Source: Streptococcus sp. HMSC034E03 (GTDB lineage: Bacteria; Bacillota; Bacilli; Lactobacillales; Streptococcaceae). From it: DNA of 36,783 nt. The notes below the pieces were generated by a model. It did not search any database, had not been told where the DNA came from, and saw nothing but the letters and a program-made list of their open reading frames with translations. A program made the translations under genes and the position numbers. Every line of letters begins with the position of its first letter. The stretch's first letter is position 1. This document shows, in pieces, positions 25,987 to 35,200 of this stretch. The stretch lies in contig NZ_KV804994.1 in the NCBI RefSeq assembly GCF_001811505.1, positions 1 to 36,783 on the forward strand. The letters are read 5' to 3'.

Positions 25987-26994
25987 ATGAACACAGATGA
26001 TACAGTAACAATTTATGACGTTGCCCGAGAAGCGGGAGTGTCAATGGCAACTGTCAGTCGTGTTGTCAATGGCAATAAGAACGTCAAAGAAAACACCCGT
26101 AAAAAAGTACTAGAGGTCATTGATCGTCTTGACTACCGCCCTAATGCAGTAGCTCGTGGTCTAGCAAGCAAGAAAACAACAACAGTTGGAGTTGTTATTC
26201 CAGATATCACAAACACTTATTTCTCTACCCTTGCTAAAGGGATTGACGATATCGCGGAAATGTACAAATACAACATCGTCCTTGCTAACAGTGATGAGGA
26301 TGATGAAAAGGAAGTATCTGTGGTCAATACTCTCTTTTCTAAACAGGTGGATGGCGTTATCTTCATGGGTTATCATTTAACTGAGAAGATTCGCTCAGAA
26401 TTTTCACGCTCACGCACACCTGTGGTTCTTGCAGGAACAGTGGACGTAGAACACCAACTTCCAAGTGTCAATATTGACTATAAACATGCTACTGTTGATG
26501 CAGTCCGCCATCTCTTGAAACGAAATAAAAAAATTGCCTTCGTTAGTGGACCATTAGTGGATGATATTAATGGCAAGATTCGCTTATCTGGTTACAAAGA
26601 TGTTTTGAAAGAAGCGGGAATTAATTACAGTGAAGGTCTTGTTTTTGAATCAAAATACCGTTATGATGATGGTTATGCCTTGGCAGAACGCTTGATTTCT
26701 TCTAAAGCAACAGCAGCGATTGTAACAGGCGATGAATTAGCGGCAGGTGTTTTGAACGGTCTTTCTGATAAAGGAATTTCTGTACCAGAAGAGTTCGAAA
26801 TTATTACCAGTGATGATTCACAAATCGCGCGCTACACTCGTCCAAATCTAACAACCATTGCTCAACCTTTGTATGACCTTGGTGCCATTAGTATGCGTAT
26901 GTTGACTAAGATTATGCACAAGGAAGAGTTAGAAGAACGTGAAGTTCTCCTACCACATGGTTTGATTGAACGCCGTTCAACTCGAAAAGAATAA
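25987..26994 (+). CDS. ccpA: Catabolite control protein A
   Basis: LacI/GalR-family regulator that, with HPr-Ser-P, binds cre sites and represses or activates carbon genes. The 335 residues begin with the CcpA-type helix-turn-helix TIYDVAREAGVSMATVSRVVNGN, then the hinge LDYRPNAVARGLASKKT and the periplasmic-binding-protein-like core (VGVVIPDITNTYF, SVNIDYKHAT, ITSDDSQIARYTRPNLTTI). Full length and intact. AGAAAGGAA precedes the ATG. Targets probably include the three glycosidase genes of this window, where cre-like sites are found. Confidence 0.97.
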   Translation: MNTDDTVTIYDVAREAGVSMATVSRVVNGNKNVKENTRKKVLEVIDRLDYRPNAVARGLASKKTTTVGVVIPDITNTYFSTLAKGIDDIAEMYKYNIVLANSDEDDEKEVSVVNTLFSKQVDGVIFMGYHLTEKIRSEFSRSRTPVVLAGTVDVEHQLPSVNIDYKHATVDAVRHLLKRNKKIAFVSGPLVDDINGKIRLSGYKDVLKEAGINYSEGLVFESKYRYDDGYALAERLISSKATAAIVTGDELAAGVLNGLSDKGISVPEEFEIITSDDSQIARYTRPNLTTIAQPLYDLGAISMRMLTKIMHKEELEEREVLLPHGLIERRSTRKE

Positions 26995-27000
26995 GAAAAA

Positions 27001-27033
27001 GAGGTCGGGATAAAAATCCCGACCTCGCTTTTT
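27001..27033 (+). terminator. ccpA terminator
   Basis: GAGGTCGGGAT, AAAA loop, ATCCCGACCTC then GCTTTTT. Perfect 11-bp stem just after the ccpA stop. Confidence 0.93.
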
Positions 27034-27146
27034 AGTAGCAGAAACTTTTTGGTCAATAGTTCAAGCATCAAGTTGATGGTAGAAGGCTTGCGGGGGTGAC
27101 TAGAAAACAAGACTTGATCTAGTAATTTCTATCTCACCGACTTTTT

Positions 27147-27300
27147 TATACTCAATGAAAATCAAAGAGCAAACTAGAAAACTAGCCGCAGGTTGCTCAA
27201 AGCACTGCTTTGAGGTTGTGGATGAAACTGACGAAGTCAGTAACCATACCTACGGCAAGGCGACGTTGACGAGGTTTGAAGAGATTTTCGAAGAGTATTA
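27147..27300 (-). repeat. BOX element (complete, A-B-C on the minus strand)
   Basis: A 154-bp dispersed repeat of pneumococcus and relatives. It has the boxC end at TACTCAATGAAAATCAAAG, then GCCGCAGGTTGCTCAAAG, a boxB-like GACGAAGTCAG, and the boxA end holding CTACGGCAAGGCGACGTTGA (27250-27269), one mismatch from the BOXA1R primer core. Length equals one boxA, one boxB and one boxC. Its right edge reaches the stop codon of ansA. The spacer 27034-27146 to its left has no recognisable feature. Confidence 0.93.
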
Positions 27301-28260
27301 TCCTTCCATATAGGCTCGTAATTCCTCTCCTCTAAGGCCAGCATTGATAGCAATGAGGAGTTTGAGACGAGCCTTTTGAGCATTGAGCTCTTTGACAAAG
27401 AATACACCAGCCTTTTGTAGACAAACGCCACCGCCTTCATAGGCATAAACAGGTTCAGCAATCCCGTTAAAACAACGAGAAACCAAGGCGATTGGGAGTC
27501 CTTCTTGGATAAGGGCGTTCAATTTTTGTGATGTTTCCTTGGGAACATTTCCAGCACCAAAGGCCTGGATAATAAGACCATCTAGCTGGTCAACAGGAAG
27601 CAAATCAAGGAGTTCTTCTGTCATGCCAGCATAGACTGGAATAATTGGAATCAAGCCCTGGATCCTATCAAGGTCAAAACGAATACGGGGTTCAGCTGTT
27701 TTGAAGTAGAGAATCTCCTGTTTCATGATGAGCCCAAGAGGGCCGTGGGTCGGCGTTTGAAAGGTACTAACATTTGTCGTGTGCGTCTTGGTCACATACT
27801 TAGCAGCGTGGATTTCATCATTCATCACGACCAAGACACCCTTATCAGCAGCTTTATCGTCACTCGCTACGCGTAGGGCACTGAGATAATTGTAGACACC
27901 ATCGCTTCCGAGTTCGTTGGAACTACGCATGGCCCCTGTTAGTACGATCGGTTTGTGAGGAACCTCCATGGTATCGAGGAAATAGGCAGTCTCCTCCAAG
28001 GTATCTGTCCCATGTGTAATCACGAAACCGTCATAATGATCAGCCTCCTCTTTGATTTTTTGATAGAGGGCCAGCATATGCTTGGGTTTAATATGGGGAC
28101 TTGGCAGATTAAAAAAGTCGAGGGCGTGGACTTCAACTCCTTCAAGTGGATTGGATACATGATTCATAGGGTTTTCTTGGCTAGTTACAACAGCGCCAGA
28201 GTCATCGGCTTGCATGGAAATAGTACCACCCGTATGTAAAACAAGGATTTTCTTAAGCAT
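27298..28260 (-). CDS. ansA: L-asparaginase, type I (cytoplasmic)
   Basis: Hydrolyses asparagine to aspartate and ammonia. The 320 residues carry both catalytic signatures: VLHTGGTISM near the N-terminus (nucleophilic Thr) and VITHGTDTLEETAYFL around residues 80-95 (Thr-Asp pair), plus VLTGAMRSSNELGSDG. There is no signal peptide, so it is the cytoplasmic type. The stop codon TAA lies in the terminal bases of the BOX element. The ribosome site (AGAGTGAG) is modest. It is divergent from the HAD/MazG-like gene with overlapping promoters. Confidence 0.94.
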   Translation of the reverse strand: MLKKILVLHTGGTISMQADDSGAVVTSQENPMNHVSNPLEGVEVHALDFFNLPSPHIKPKHMLALYQKIKEEADHYDGFVITHGTDTLEETAYFLDTMEVPHKPIVLTGAMRSSNELGSDGVYNYLSALRVASDDKAADKGVLVVMNDEIHAAKYVTKTHTTNVSTFQTPTHGPLGLIMKQEILYFKTAEPRIRFDLDRIQGLIPIIPVYAGMTEELLDLLPVDQLDGLIIQAFGAGNVPKETSQKLNALIQEGLPIALVSRCFNGIAEPVYAYEGGGVCLQKAGVFFVKELNAQKARLKLLIAINAGLRGEELRAYMEG

Positions 28261-28287
28261 GATTTACTCACTCTTTCTGAAATGTGG

Positions 28288-28303
28288 TATAATCATTGTA
28301 TCA
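28288..28303. promoter_or_regulatory. Overlapping divergent promoters of ansA and the HAD/MazG-like gene
   Basis: Plus strand TGG-TATAAT (-10 at 28288-28293) faces the rightward gene. Minus strand TGA-TACAAT (-10 at 28300-28295) faces ansA. The two -10 boxes are one base apart, so both cannot be occupied at once. Confidence 0.6.
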
Positions 28304-28325
28304 CAAAAGGGGAGAATGAGGTAGG

Positions 28326-29717
28326 ATGGAAGTCAAAGCTGTTTTTTTTGATATCGATGGAACACTAGTCAACGATCGCAAGAGTGTTTTGAAATCCACT
28401 AAGGACGCGATTAAGATTGTGAAGGAACAGGGAGTGCTTGTTGGAGTAGCGACAGGACGAGGACCTTTTTTTGTTAAGGATTTAATGGAAGATTTAGATC
28501 TGGATTTTGCTGTAACTTATAACGGCCAATATATCTTTAATAAAGACAGAGTCTTGTTTACAAGTCCTCTTTCCAAATCTCATTTACGGCAGTTGATAGC
28601 CTATGCTAAAAAAGAGGGCAAGGAAATTGCGTTGGGGACCAAGGATGCCATGCTGGGTTCGAAAATCATGTCTTTTGGCCTAGGTTCTTTTTCGCAAAGA
28701 GTGAGTCGTTTTGTCCCCTCTATGTTGACTCGTACAGTTAGTCATTCCTTTAATCGAATGGTGAGTAAGGTCGTTCCTCAGAAGGAAGAAGATCTGCTCC
28801 AGTTGATGAATCAGCCAATTTATCAAGTTTTGATGCTAATGACACCAGAAGAATCTGAGAAAGCAGCAGCTGATTTTCAAGACTTGAAATTGACTCGTAG
28901 TAATCCTTTTGCGGCCGATGTCATAAATCAAGGAAATTCCAAGCTAGAAGGTATTCGCCGAGTCGGAAAAGAGTATGGTTTTGATCTCAATCAAGTCATG
29001 GCCTTTGGTGACTCGGACAATGACCTAGAGATGCTGGCGGGTGTTGGGATGTCAGTCGCTATGGGCAATGGTAGTAGTAGTGTCAAGGAAGTGGCGAAGC
29101 ATATCACAACCAGCAACCAGCAAGATGGGATTCACAAGGCCTTGGAACACTTTGGTGTTTTGGCTTCAGAAAAAGTCTTTGTCAGCCGTGACTATCATTT
29201 CAATAAGGTCAAGACCTTCCACCACATGATGGATGAACGAACTCAGGAAGAACCAAAGGCTTGGGATTTAGAAGGGGCAACTCATCGTGCGGACTTTAAG
29301 ATTGAAGAATTGGTAGAATTTATTCGAGCTGCCAGTCCTTCTGAAGAAGATTTTGAACAGGCAGTAGGACAGTTACACCAAGCTCTTGATCAAGCAGCAG
29401 AGAAAGTTGCTAAGAAAACGCCTGCTAAGCAAGATTTGGTTGGGCAAGTAGATGCCTTGATTGACACCCTATACTTCACCTATGGTAGCTTTGTTTTGAT
29501 GGGGGTGGATCCAGAACGGATTTTTGATATTGTCCATCAAGCCAATATGGGTAAAATGTTCCCTGATGGAAAAGCTCATTTTGACCCAGTGACCCACAAA
29601 ATCCTAAAACCAGATGACTGGGAAGAAAAATACGCTCCAGAACCAGCCATTAAAAAGGAAATTGAGCGCCAGATAAAGGCCTATGAACGCCACAAGGAAA
29701 GAGCCGATAAGAAATAG
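28326..29717 (+). CDS. Cof-type HAD phosphatase fused to a MazG/PRA-PH-like domain
   Basis: A 463-residue fusion. Residues 1-270 are a Cof/IIB-type HAD hydrolase: nucleophile D9 and D11 in FFDIDGTLV, ATGRGP, a cap region, KLEGI and the metal-binding AFGDSDNDLEML. Residues about 285-420 form an all-helical domain with KIEELVEFI and QVDALIDTLYFTYGSF, the acidic pattern of the MazG/phosphoribosyl-ATP pyrophosphohydrolase superfamily, ending with a Lys-rich tail. A nucleotide or sugar-phosphate clean-up role (pyrophosphohydrolysis followed by dephosphorylation) is inferred; the substrate is unknown. GAGG lies before the ATG. Found in streptococci as one gene, so the fusion is not an assembly error. 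Confidence 0.85.
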   Translation: MEVKAVFFDIDGTLVNDRKSVLKSTKDAIKIVKEQGVLVGVATGRGPFFVKDLMEDLDLDFAVTYNGQYIFNKDRVLFTSPLSKSHLRQLIAYAKKEGKEIALGTKDAMLGSKIMSFGLGSFSQRVSRFVPSMLTRTVSHSFNRMVSKVVPQKEEDLLQLMNQPIYQVLMLMTPEESEKAAADFQDLKLTRSNPFAADVINQGNSKLEGIRRVGKEYGFDLNQVMAFGDSDNDLEMLAGVGMSVAMGNGSSSVKEVAKHITTSNQQDGIHKALEHFGVLASEKVFVSRDYHFNKVKTFHHMMDERTQEEPKAWDLEGATHRADFKIEELVEFIRAASPSEEDFEQAVGQLHQALDQAAEKVAKKTPAKQDLVGQVDALIDTLYFTYGSFVLMGVDPERIFDIVHQANMGKMFPDGKAHFDPVTHKILKPDDWEEKYAPEPAIKKEIERQIKAYERHKERADKK

Positions 29718-29782
29718 GCGGTAGGAAAGGAAGCCGGGAATGATGTTTTTATTTCCTAGCTCCAACTACGACATCAACAGTT

Positions 29783-29890
29783 TATAGTTGGTTGAATCTA
29801 GAATAGTACACTACAGATTCTAAAAAAACTTCTAGAAATCAAGTTGGCTTTCCCAATCTCTTTGTTCGCATCTTAATTCAATCTATTATA
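29783..29890. repeat. RUP-like element (108 bp)
   Basis: Bounded by imperfect inverted ends TATAGTTGGTTGAA and TTCAATCTATTATA. Internal landmarks TTGAATCTAGAATAGTAC, TTCTAGAAAT and CTTTCCCAATC are shared with the copies at 36297-36402 and 36436-36543. RUP are about 107-bp elements of pneumococcus thought to be moved by IS630-Spn1. Confidence 0.75.
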
Positions 29891-29894
29891 TAAA

Positions 29895-29929
29895 AAAATG
29901 AGGTTAGGAGAACAATCCCAACCTCATTT
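29895..29929. terminator. Bidirectional terminator, usp and HAD/MazG-like gene
   Basis: AAATGAGGTTAGGA, GAACAA loop, TCCCAACCTCATTT with T-runs on both strands. It lies 8 bases beyond the minus-strand usp stop. Confidence 0.88.
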
Positions 29930-29937
29930 CTTTTTTA

Positions 29938-30390
29938 TTACAAAGTTTTGTCCTTATCTCTAACGACGAGAAGGTCAACGCTGGTATGGCGTAGGATATA
30001 TTCTGATGAAGAACCAACTAGCAGGCGCTCGAAAGCATTGAGCCCTGTTGCTCCAACCAAAATCAAATCAACCTTTTCTTTGTCTGGAATTGTTTTAGCT
30101 AAGAGAGTTTTAGGGTTACCCATCTCAATAACAACTTTTATGTCTGTGAGACCAGCATCTCTTGCACGCTTTTCATATTCTGCCATCAAATCGTTGGCCT
30201 CTACTTGCAATTCTTCGTAAACTTCAGCATCAAATGTTGAGATGCTTTGAAGAGCACGTGTGTCAATGACATGAGCAATAGTTAGTTTTGCTTGGTTACG
30301 CAGTGCTGAATGAACCCCTTTGATGAAAGCCAAGTCAGCTTCCTTAGAACCGTCAACTGCTACCATGATATTTTCATAACGTTGTGTCAT
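29938..30390 (-). CDS. Universal stress protein, UspA family
   Basis: A 150-residue cytoplasmic protein of the Usp fold. It starts with YENIMVAVDGSKEADLAF and ends with the ATP-binding-type loop LVGATGLNAFERLLVGSSSEYILRHTSVDLLVVR, which contains the G-x2-G-x9-G-S/T pattern of nucleotide-binding members. Such proteins aid survival under stress; the precise role here is unknown. A strong GAGGAGG site lies 8 nt before the ATG. It forms a single-gene unit. Confidence 0.92.
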   Translation of the reverse strand: MTQRYENIMVAVDGSKEADLAFIKGVHSALRNQAKLTIAHVIDTRALQSISTFDAEVYEELQVEANDLMAEYEKRARDAGLTDIKVVIEMGNPKTLLAKTIPDKEKVDLILVGATGLNAFERLLVGSSSEYILRHTSVDLLVVRDKDKTL

Positions 30391-30420
30391 AGCAAAAACC
30401 TCCTCATTCTTATTACCTTC

Positions 30421-30449
30421 ATTGTATTCCTTTTCACTAAAAAAGTAAA
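30421..30449 (-). promoter_or_regulatory. usp promoter
   Basis: Minus strand TTTACT (30449-30444), 17-bp spacer, TACAAT (30426-30421), about 30 nt before the start. Confidence 0.55.
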
Positions 30450-30478
30450 GTAAAAAACGATAGGAATATAGATGCTTT

Positions 30479-30506
30479 TTGACTTTGACTTGGAGTTTGT
30501 TATAAT
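30479..30506 (+). promoter_or_regulatory. Promoter of the metallophosphatase gene
   Basis: TTGACT, 16-bp spacer, TATAAT, 28 nt before ATG 30535. This supports the shorter start, since an in-frame ATG at 30472 would lie upstream of the promoter. Confidence 0.7.
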
Positions 30507-30534
30507 AAAACTAGAAAAGCTAAGAGGAAGAGAT

Positions 30535-31374
30535 ATGACAAAAATCGCAGTATTATCGGATATACATGGCAATATAACAGCCTTAGAGGCTGTTCTGGCA
30601 GATGCCCAGAAGGCGAGGGTTGATGAGTATTGGCTCTTAGGAGATATCCTCATGCCTGGAACAGGACGAAAAAATATTCTCCAGAGATTGGACACTTTAC
30701 CCATTACTCTTAGAGTTCTGGGAAATTGGGAAGATAGTCTTTGGCGAGCCTGTCATCGCAAGTTAGATGAAAGCAGACCGAGCCATCGCTATCTCTTGCG
30801 CCAGTGTCAGTATATTATGGAAGAAATTAGTAGCCAAGAGATTGAGGCACTGCAGGACTATCCTTTGCAAGTGCATCGCCAGTTTGGAGATCTGAAGCTA
30901 GGGATTAGTCATCACTTGCCTGATAAAAACTGGGGAAGAGAGCTGATTCATCTTGGTAAGCAAGAGGACTTTGACCGTCTTGTCACCAATCCAGACTGCG
31001 ATGTTGCCATATACGGGCATATCCATCAACAGTTTCTTCGGTATGGTAGTGGTGGACAGCTTATCCTGAATCCAGGTTCCATTGGTCAACCCTTCTTTTT
31101 ATCTAAGAATTTACGCAAGGACTTACGTGCTCAGTACATGATTTTAGAGTTTGATGAAAAAGGCTTGAGAGATATCGATTTTCGTCGGGTCGATTATGAT
31201 ATTGAGGCAGAATTACAGCTAGCTAAAGACTTGAATTTACCATACTACCAAGTTTATTATGAAAGCTTGGTTAATGGGGTTCACCATACTCATAATCAGG
31301 AATTACTTCATGAAATTGCCCAAAGTCAAGGGCATGATGCAGAGTTGGATGACTGGCTTAGTGGTAACTCTTGA
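30535..31374 (+). CDS. Calcineurin-like metallophosphatase family protein
   Basis: A 279-residue phosphoesterase with the metal-binding motifs in order: KIAVLSDIHGN, LLGDIL, GNWEDS, ISHHLPD and YGHIHQQ, followed by LNPGSIGQP as in YfcE-like enzymes. It is about 100 residues longer than the compact YfcE type at 6821, with an extra C-terminal helical part. ATG 30535 has a GAGGAAG site; the longer in-frame start would add 21 residues encoded upstream of the promoter. Substrate unknown. Its stop codon lies within the -35 box of the next gene's promoter. Confidence 0.9.
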   Translation: MTKIAVLSDIHGNITALEAVLADAQKARVDEYWLLGDILMPGTGRKNILQRLDTLPITLRVLGNWEDSLWRACHRKLDESRPSHRYLLRQCQYIMEEISSQEIEALQDYPLQVHRQFGDLKLGISHHLPDKNWGRELIHLGKQEDFDRLVTNPDCDVAIYGHIHQQFLRYGSGGQLILNPGSIGQPFFLSKNLRKDLRAQYMILEFDEKGLRDIDFRRVDYDIEAELQLAKDLNLPYYQVYYESLVNGVHHTHNQELLHEIAQSQGHDAELDDWLSGNS

Positions 31375-31398
31375 CATTACAACTAGAAGAGATATAAT
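31371..31398 (+). promoter_or_regulatory. Promoter of the Rrf2-family gene
   Basis: TTGACA, 16-bp spacer, TATAAT: perfect consensus hexamers. The -35 hexamer contains the TGA stop of the previous gene. Confidence 0.8.
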
Positions 31399-31445
31399 AA
31401 ACTTAAGAAAAGAAGGAACTAATCTGACGAAAAAAGGAGAACCTT

Positions 31446-31883
31446 ATGCAAATTTCAAGTCGATTTACCATTGCGACACATATGTTGGTAATCATTGCCC
31501 TAAAAGGGAAGGAAAGCAAGGTGACTAGTGATTTTCTAGCTAGTAGCGTTGGAGTCAATCCTGTCATTATCCGTAAGACCTTATCTCAACTGAAAAAGGC
31601 GGAGTTGATCTCAGTTGCGCGTGGAACTGGTGGAGCAGAGATTATCAAAAATCTTGAGGATATCAGTCTCTTGGATATTTATCAAGCGGTCGAATGCCTT
31701 GGAAAAACTGGACAACTCTTTAGTTTTCATGATAATCCCAATCCAGCCTGTCCAGTTGGCGCAAATATCCACGGGGTTTTAGATGAAAAATTACAAAAGA
31801 TTCAGCTAGCCATGGAGCAGGAGCTGAGCCAAACCAGTCTTGCTCAAGTGGTGGCAGATGCAGAAGCAAGGATAGAGAAATAA
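31446..31883 (+). CDS. Rrf2-family transcriptional regulator
   Basis: A 145-residue winged-helix regulator. The N-terminus QISSRFTIATHMLVIIAL, the recognition part FLASSVGVNPVIIRKTLSQLKKAELI and the wing ARGTGGAEI are typical of Rrf2. Only one cysteine is present (NPACPVG, about residue 102), so the three-Cys iron-sulfur site of IscR is missing; it is closer to YwnA-like members, which may sense redox or small molecules through another route. AAAGGAG precedes the ATG. Targets are unknown, though a strong own promoter suggests independent expression. Confidence 0.92.
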   Translation: MQISSRFTIATHMLVIIALKGKESKVTSDFLASSVGVNPVIIRKTLSQLKKAELISVARGTGGAEIIKNLEDISLLDIYQAVECLGKTGQLFSFHDNPNPACPVGANIHGVLDEKLQKIQLAMEQELSQTSLAQVVADAEARIEK

Positions 31884-31968
31884 GAGCTTCTAGAAAGAGG
31901 CAGAACGTAGACATACCCTATCAGTAATAAAAAATTGCCCTTATAGAGGTTGGATACTATATAGTAAA

Positions 31969-32010
31969 AACTCTTGGAAATGCGGACATAATGCTATTTT
32001 TAAGAGTTTT
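31969..32010 (+). terminator. Hairpin with T-run after the Rrf2 gene
   Basis: AACTCTTGGAAAT... pairs imperfectly with ...ATTTTTAAGAGTT followed by seven or more T. Its first arm AACTCTTGGAAATGCG differs at one base from AACTCTTAGAAATGCG at 20101. Confidence 0.65.
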
Positions 32011-32134
32011 TTTATTTTCTCTAGTAAAAGAAAGAGATTGAAACAAATTGATCAAAATGAACCTTTTTTAAATTTGAAGAGGCGAGACACAAACATAATT
32101 TTAGTAGAATATTGAGTATAAATCTTTCCACAAT

Positions 32135-32183
32135 AAAACGCATATTATCAAGTTTTTTAAACATCTGAATAATATGCGTTTTT
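32135..32183. terminator. Bidirectional hairpin terminator between Rrf2 gene and pullulanase
   Basis: AAAACGCATATTAT and ATAATATGCGTTTT pair over 14 bp with a 20-nt loop and T-rich flanks on both strands. It is the likely end of the pullulanase message. The rest of the 31884-32261 gap shows no gene. Confidence 0.75.
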
Positions 32184-32261
32184 CTGATTTTAAAGACTTT
32201 TCTCCCAGCCTCTTTTTACATGTTTTTCTATCAAGTTGCTGGATTTATAGAGTCCTTGCTT

Positions 32262-35200
32262 TTATTGTTCCTTTCTTGACTTGAGGAAGCTACCAAGTCC
32301 AAGGAGGGCTAGGAGGCTGATTCCTGCAAGAGTAAGAAGAGATTTGCTCTCAGTTCCAGTGTTTGGAAGGACTTTCTGAGAAAGAGCCTCTGCAGCAGTT
32401 TCTTGGGTTTCAGGATTTGCTGCTAGGTTTTGGGCTTGACCTTGTTCTTGTTCGACATTCAAGCTAGAAAGATCAAATTCTGGTTTTTCTTCCACAGCTG
32501 GGGCAACGATGGCACCACCTTGTGCGATTCGAAGAACAGTAGCTGTAAGGGCATTTAATTTCAATCCTTTTTCAGTCCATTCAAGTCCTTTCGGGTTGGC
32601 AATTCCGACTGGTCCTGCTTGGTTTTCATCTGCTAAAACTTCAGCATTTCTGAGGTGGGCAAAGGCAGTTCCCAAGTTAAATTCACGAGCTTTTTCGTCC
32701 GCATTGACAAAGACTGCGTAGATATCTCCATTCGGAGCAGTGATTTGGTAGCCAATCACTACATCTTCTTTTTCCACACCATTTTGGCCTGGGACAGTGA
32801 TGAGTTGGACACGGTCTTTGATATCTTGCAGACTCTTGAGTCGGAAGGCATCTGTAGATTGGCGAAGTGCAATCAAACCTTTCATGTAGTCACGGCTCTT
32901 GACATTTTCAGGATAAGCTTTTCCATCAGTTGCCTTGGTCCAATCAAACTTGTTGACAGCATCGCTAGAGTCATAAGAATCATGGATGAAGTAAGGATAG
33001 TCAAATGGGTTCCCATCCTTATCACGAAGTAAGTGAGATTTGTTTGGAACCTTATCTTCTGCTACTGGAGTCTTGTAAGCAGGGTCACGGAATTGTTTGG
33101 TACGTCCGTATTCCTGACCAGAGTGGATAAATGGAGTTCCTTGAGCTGTCAAGACCATGAGATTTCCAAGGCGCAAACGACGATGGATTTCCGCATAGTT
33201 TTCAGCCTTGCTTGGGTCTTTTTTGATTGATTGGGCAATGATGTCAAAAAGGGTCAAGTTATCATGGGCTGCGATGTATTGAATCACATCTCCAGGGCTA
33301 TCTGCTTCAAAGTTGGTTGGTTGAGCAATCAGATTTTTAAAGATGGTATTGATATCGCGTTTTCCACCTGTGATAAAGGCAGGTTGACCTTCGTTTGGAT
33401 AACCAGATTTGAGGTTGTTACGGATGTCATCTGAAAAGACAGCGACAGTATCGGTATGTTTCATCCAATCTTGGTCAGCAGCTTTAGTAGGCATATTTTC
33501 ATCACCAGAATAGGTTCTCCAACCTTCACCAAGCATGATGAGATTTGGATTGAGGGCGCGTGCAGCCTTGTAAGCTTCTTCGACAGAAGCTGCATCATGA
33601 TCTCCCATCATATCGAAACGGAAACCATCTACTTTGTAGGTTTCAACTAGATACTTGATAGAGTCTACCATGACGCGTTTAGACATGTAGTGGGTTGTTC
33701 CTAGACGACCACCACCAAAGCTAGTACGAGGTGTTCCGTCTGCATCCATGAAGTGGTAGTAGTTTGGCTCAAGGTCTTCAAAGATATCAACATTGGCAGT
33801 ATGGTTGTAAACTACGTCTAAGATAGCACCCATGCCACGTTTATGGATTTCGTTGACAAGGTTCTTAAATTCTGCGATACGTTTTTCTGGGTCCTTAGGA
33901 TTGCTTGAGTACATACCAGTCAAGGAGAAGTAGTTTTGAGGGTCATAACCCCAGTTGTAGTTGCTATCGCTTGAAGCATAGGCGGACAAGCGTTCATGGT
34001 TCTTCAATTCATTGACAAAGTAGTATGACAAGACTGGAAGGAGCTGGATGTGGGTCACGCCCAGGTCTTTGAGGTAGTCAAGTTTTTCGATAAAGGCTTC
34101 AAAAGTACCAAATGGCTTAGTTAAATCTTTTGCGATGGCAGGATCTGAAGTGAAGTCACGAACGTGAGCCTCGTAGATAACAGCATCTTCACGAGATTTG
34201 AAGTTATGAATCTTACCATAAGTCAGGTCTTGAGGTCCAAGTTTTGCTGGATCCACAAAAGCAGCTTTAGCAACCTTATGGGCAGCGTCTGTTTTGGCTA
34301 GATCGCTGTTCCAAGCTGCCAGAGATTTAGCGTAAGGATCAAGTACGAGGACAGTCTTGCCTTGGCGCTCGATCTGGTAGTGGTAGTAGTAGCCAGTATA
34401 GTTGCTGATGCCAAGACCAGAGTTTTCATTCAGAGTTTGTTTCCAGGTTCCTTTTTCTCCTTTTTCAAGGGCGACGGTTCCGACCACTTTTTCAGGATCT
34501 TTCTTATCGTAGACGACAACTGAAACCTTATCGGCACTTGGAGACCAAAGAGTCAGATCAACACGTTTACCATCTTCTTTAAGATTTGCACCGAGTGGGC
34601 CATCGTAACTGTAAGTCTCATCTTTGAGACGCCAGTTTGAACGAGTTGTAAAATGGTCTGAATCATAGGCGACTGTATATGGGTTTTGAGTGTCAGAGAA
34701 ATCACCGATGTAAGTTACTTTCTTACCTGCTTCATCGATTGTAACATCGGAGATAGCCACTTTATTCCCTTGGTGGTCAGTGATGTTGGAATGTTTAAGG
34801 ATGTCTTCTTTTTTAGCCCCAACCAAGGTAGAAAAACTGCTTTCAATACGGGACTTAGCCACATGTTGGGCACCAGTCATACGGATGTCATGCACATAGT
34901 AAGGGTTGGTGTAGATTGTTTCGTCATCATCCTTAAGGAAGATTTGACTGTGGTTTTTCAGGTCAGTAAATTTATAATCTTCTTTTCTGATTTTCACATC
35001 ATCGCCTTTCTTGCTCTCATCTAATAGTAAAAATCCAAATTCTCTGGCGGCTTCATTGAGCGGAATGTCGATGTAGCGTCCATGTTTTCCACTTGCAGTA
35101 AAGTCTGTACCGTCAGGCCATTCACCATTGCTTGGAGTCTTCACATCTCCCCAGTACCAGAGAGATTTCTTGTCATAGTTGCCATCGGTGCGGAAATAGT

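Noticed and set aside
27147..27300. CRISPR-like or tRNA-like structure
   Set aside because: The inverted repeats belong to a BOX element; there is no spacer-repeat periodicity and no cloverleaf.
30472..30534. Longer start for the metallophosphatase
   Set aside because: The extra codons cover the predicted promoter, and the conserved KIAVLSDIHGN starts right after ATG 30535.
31884..31968. Possible small ORF or sRNA after the Rrf2 gene
   Set aside because: No ribosome site with a start codon, and no CiaR-type TTTAAG direct repeat; only terminator hairpins are supported.
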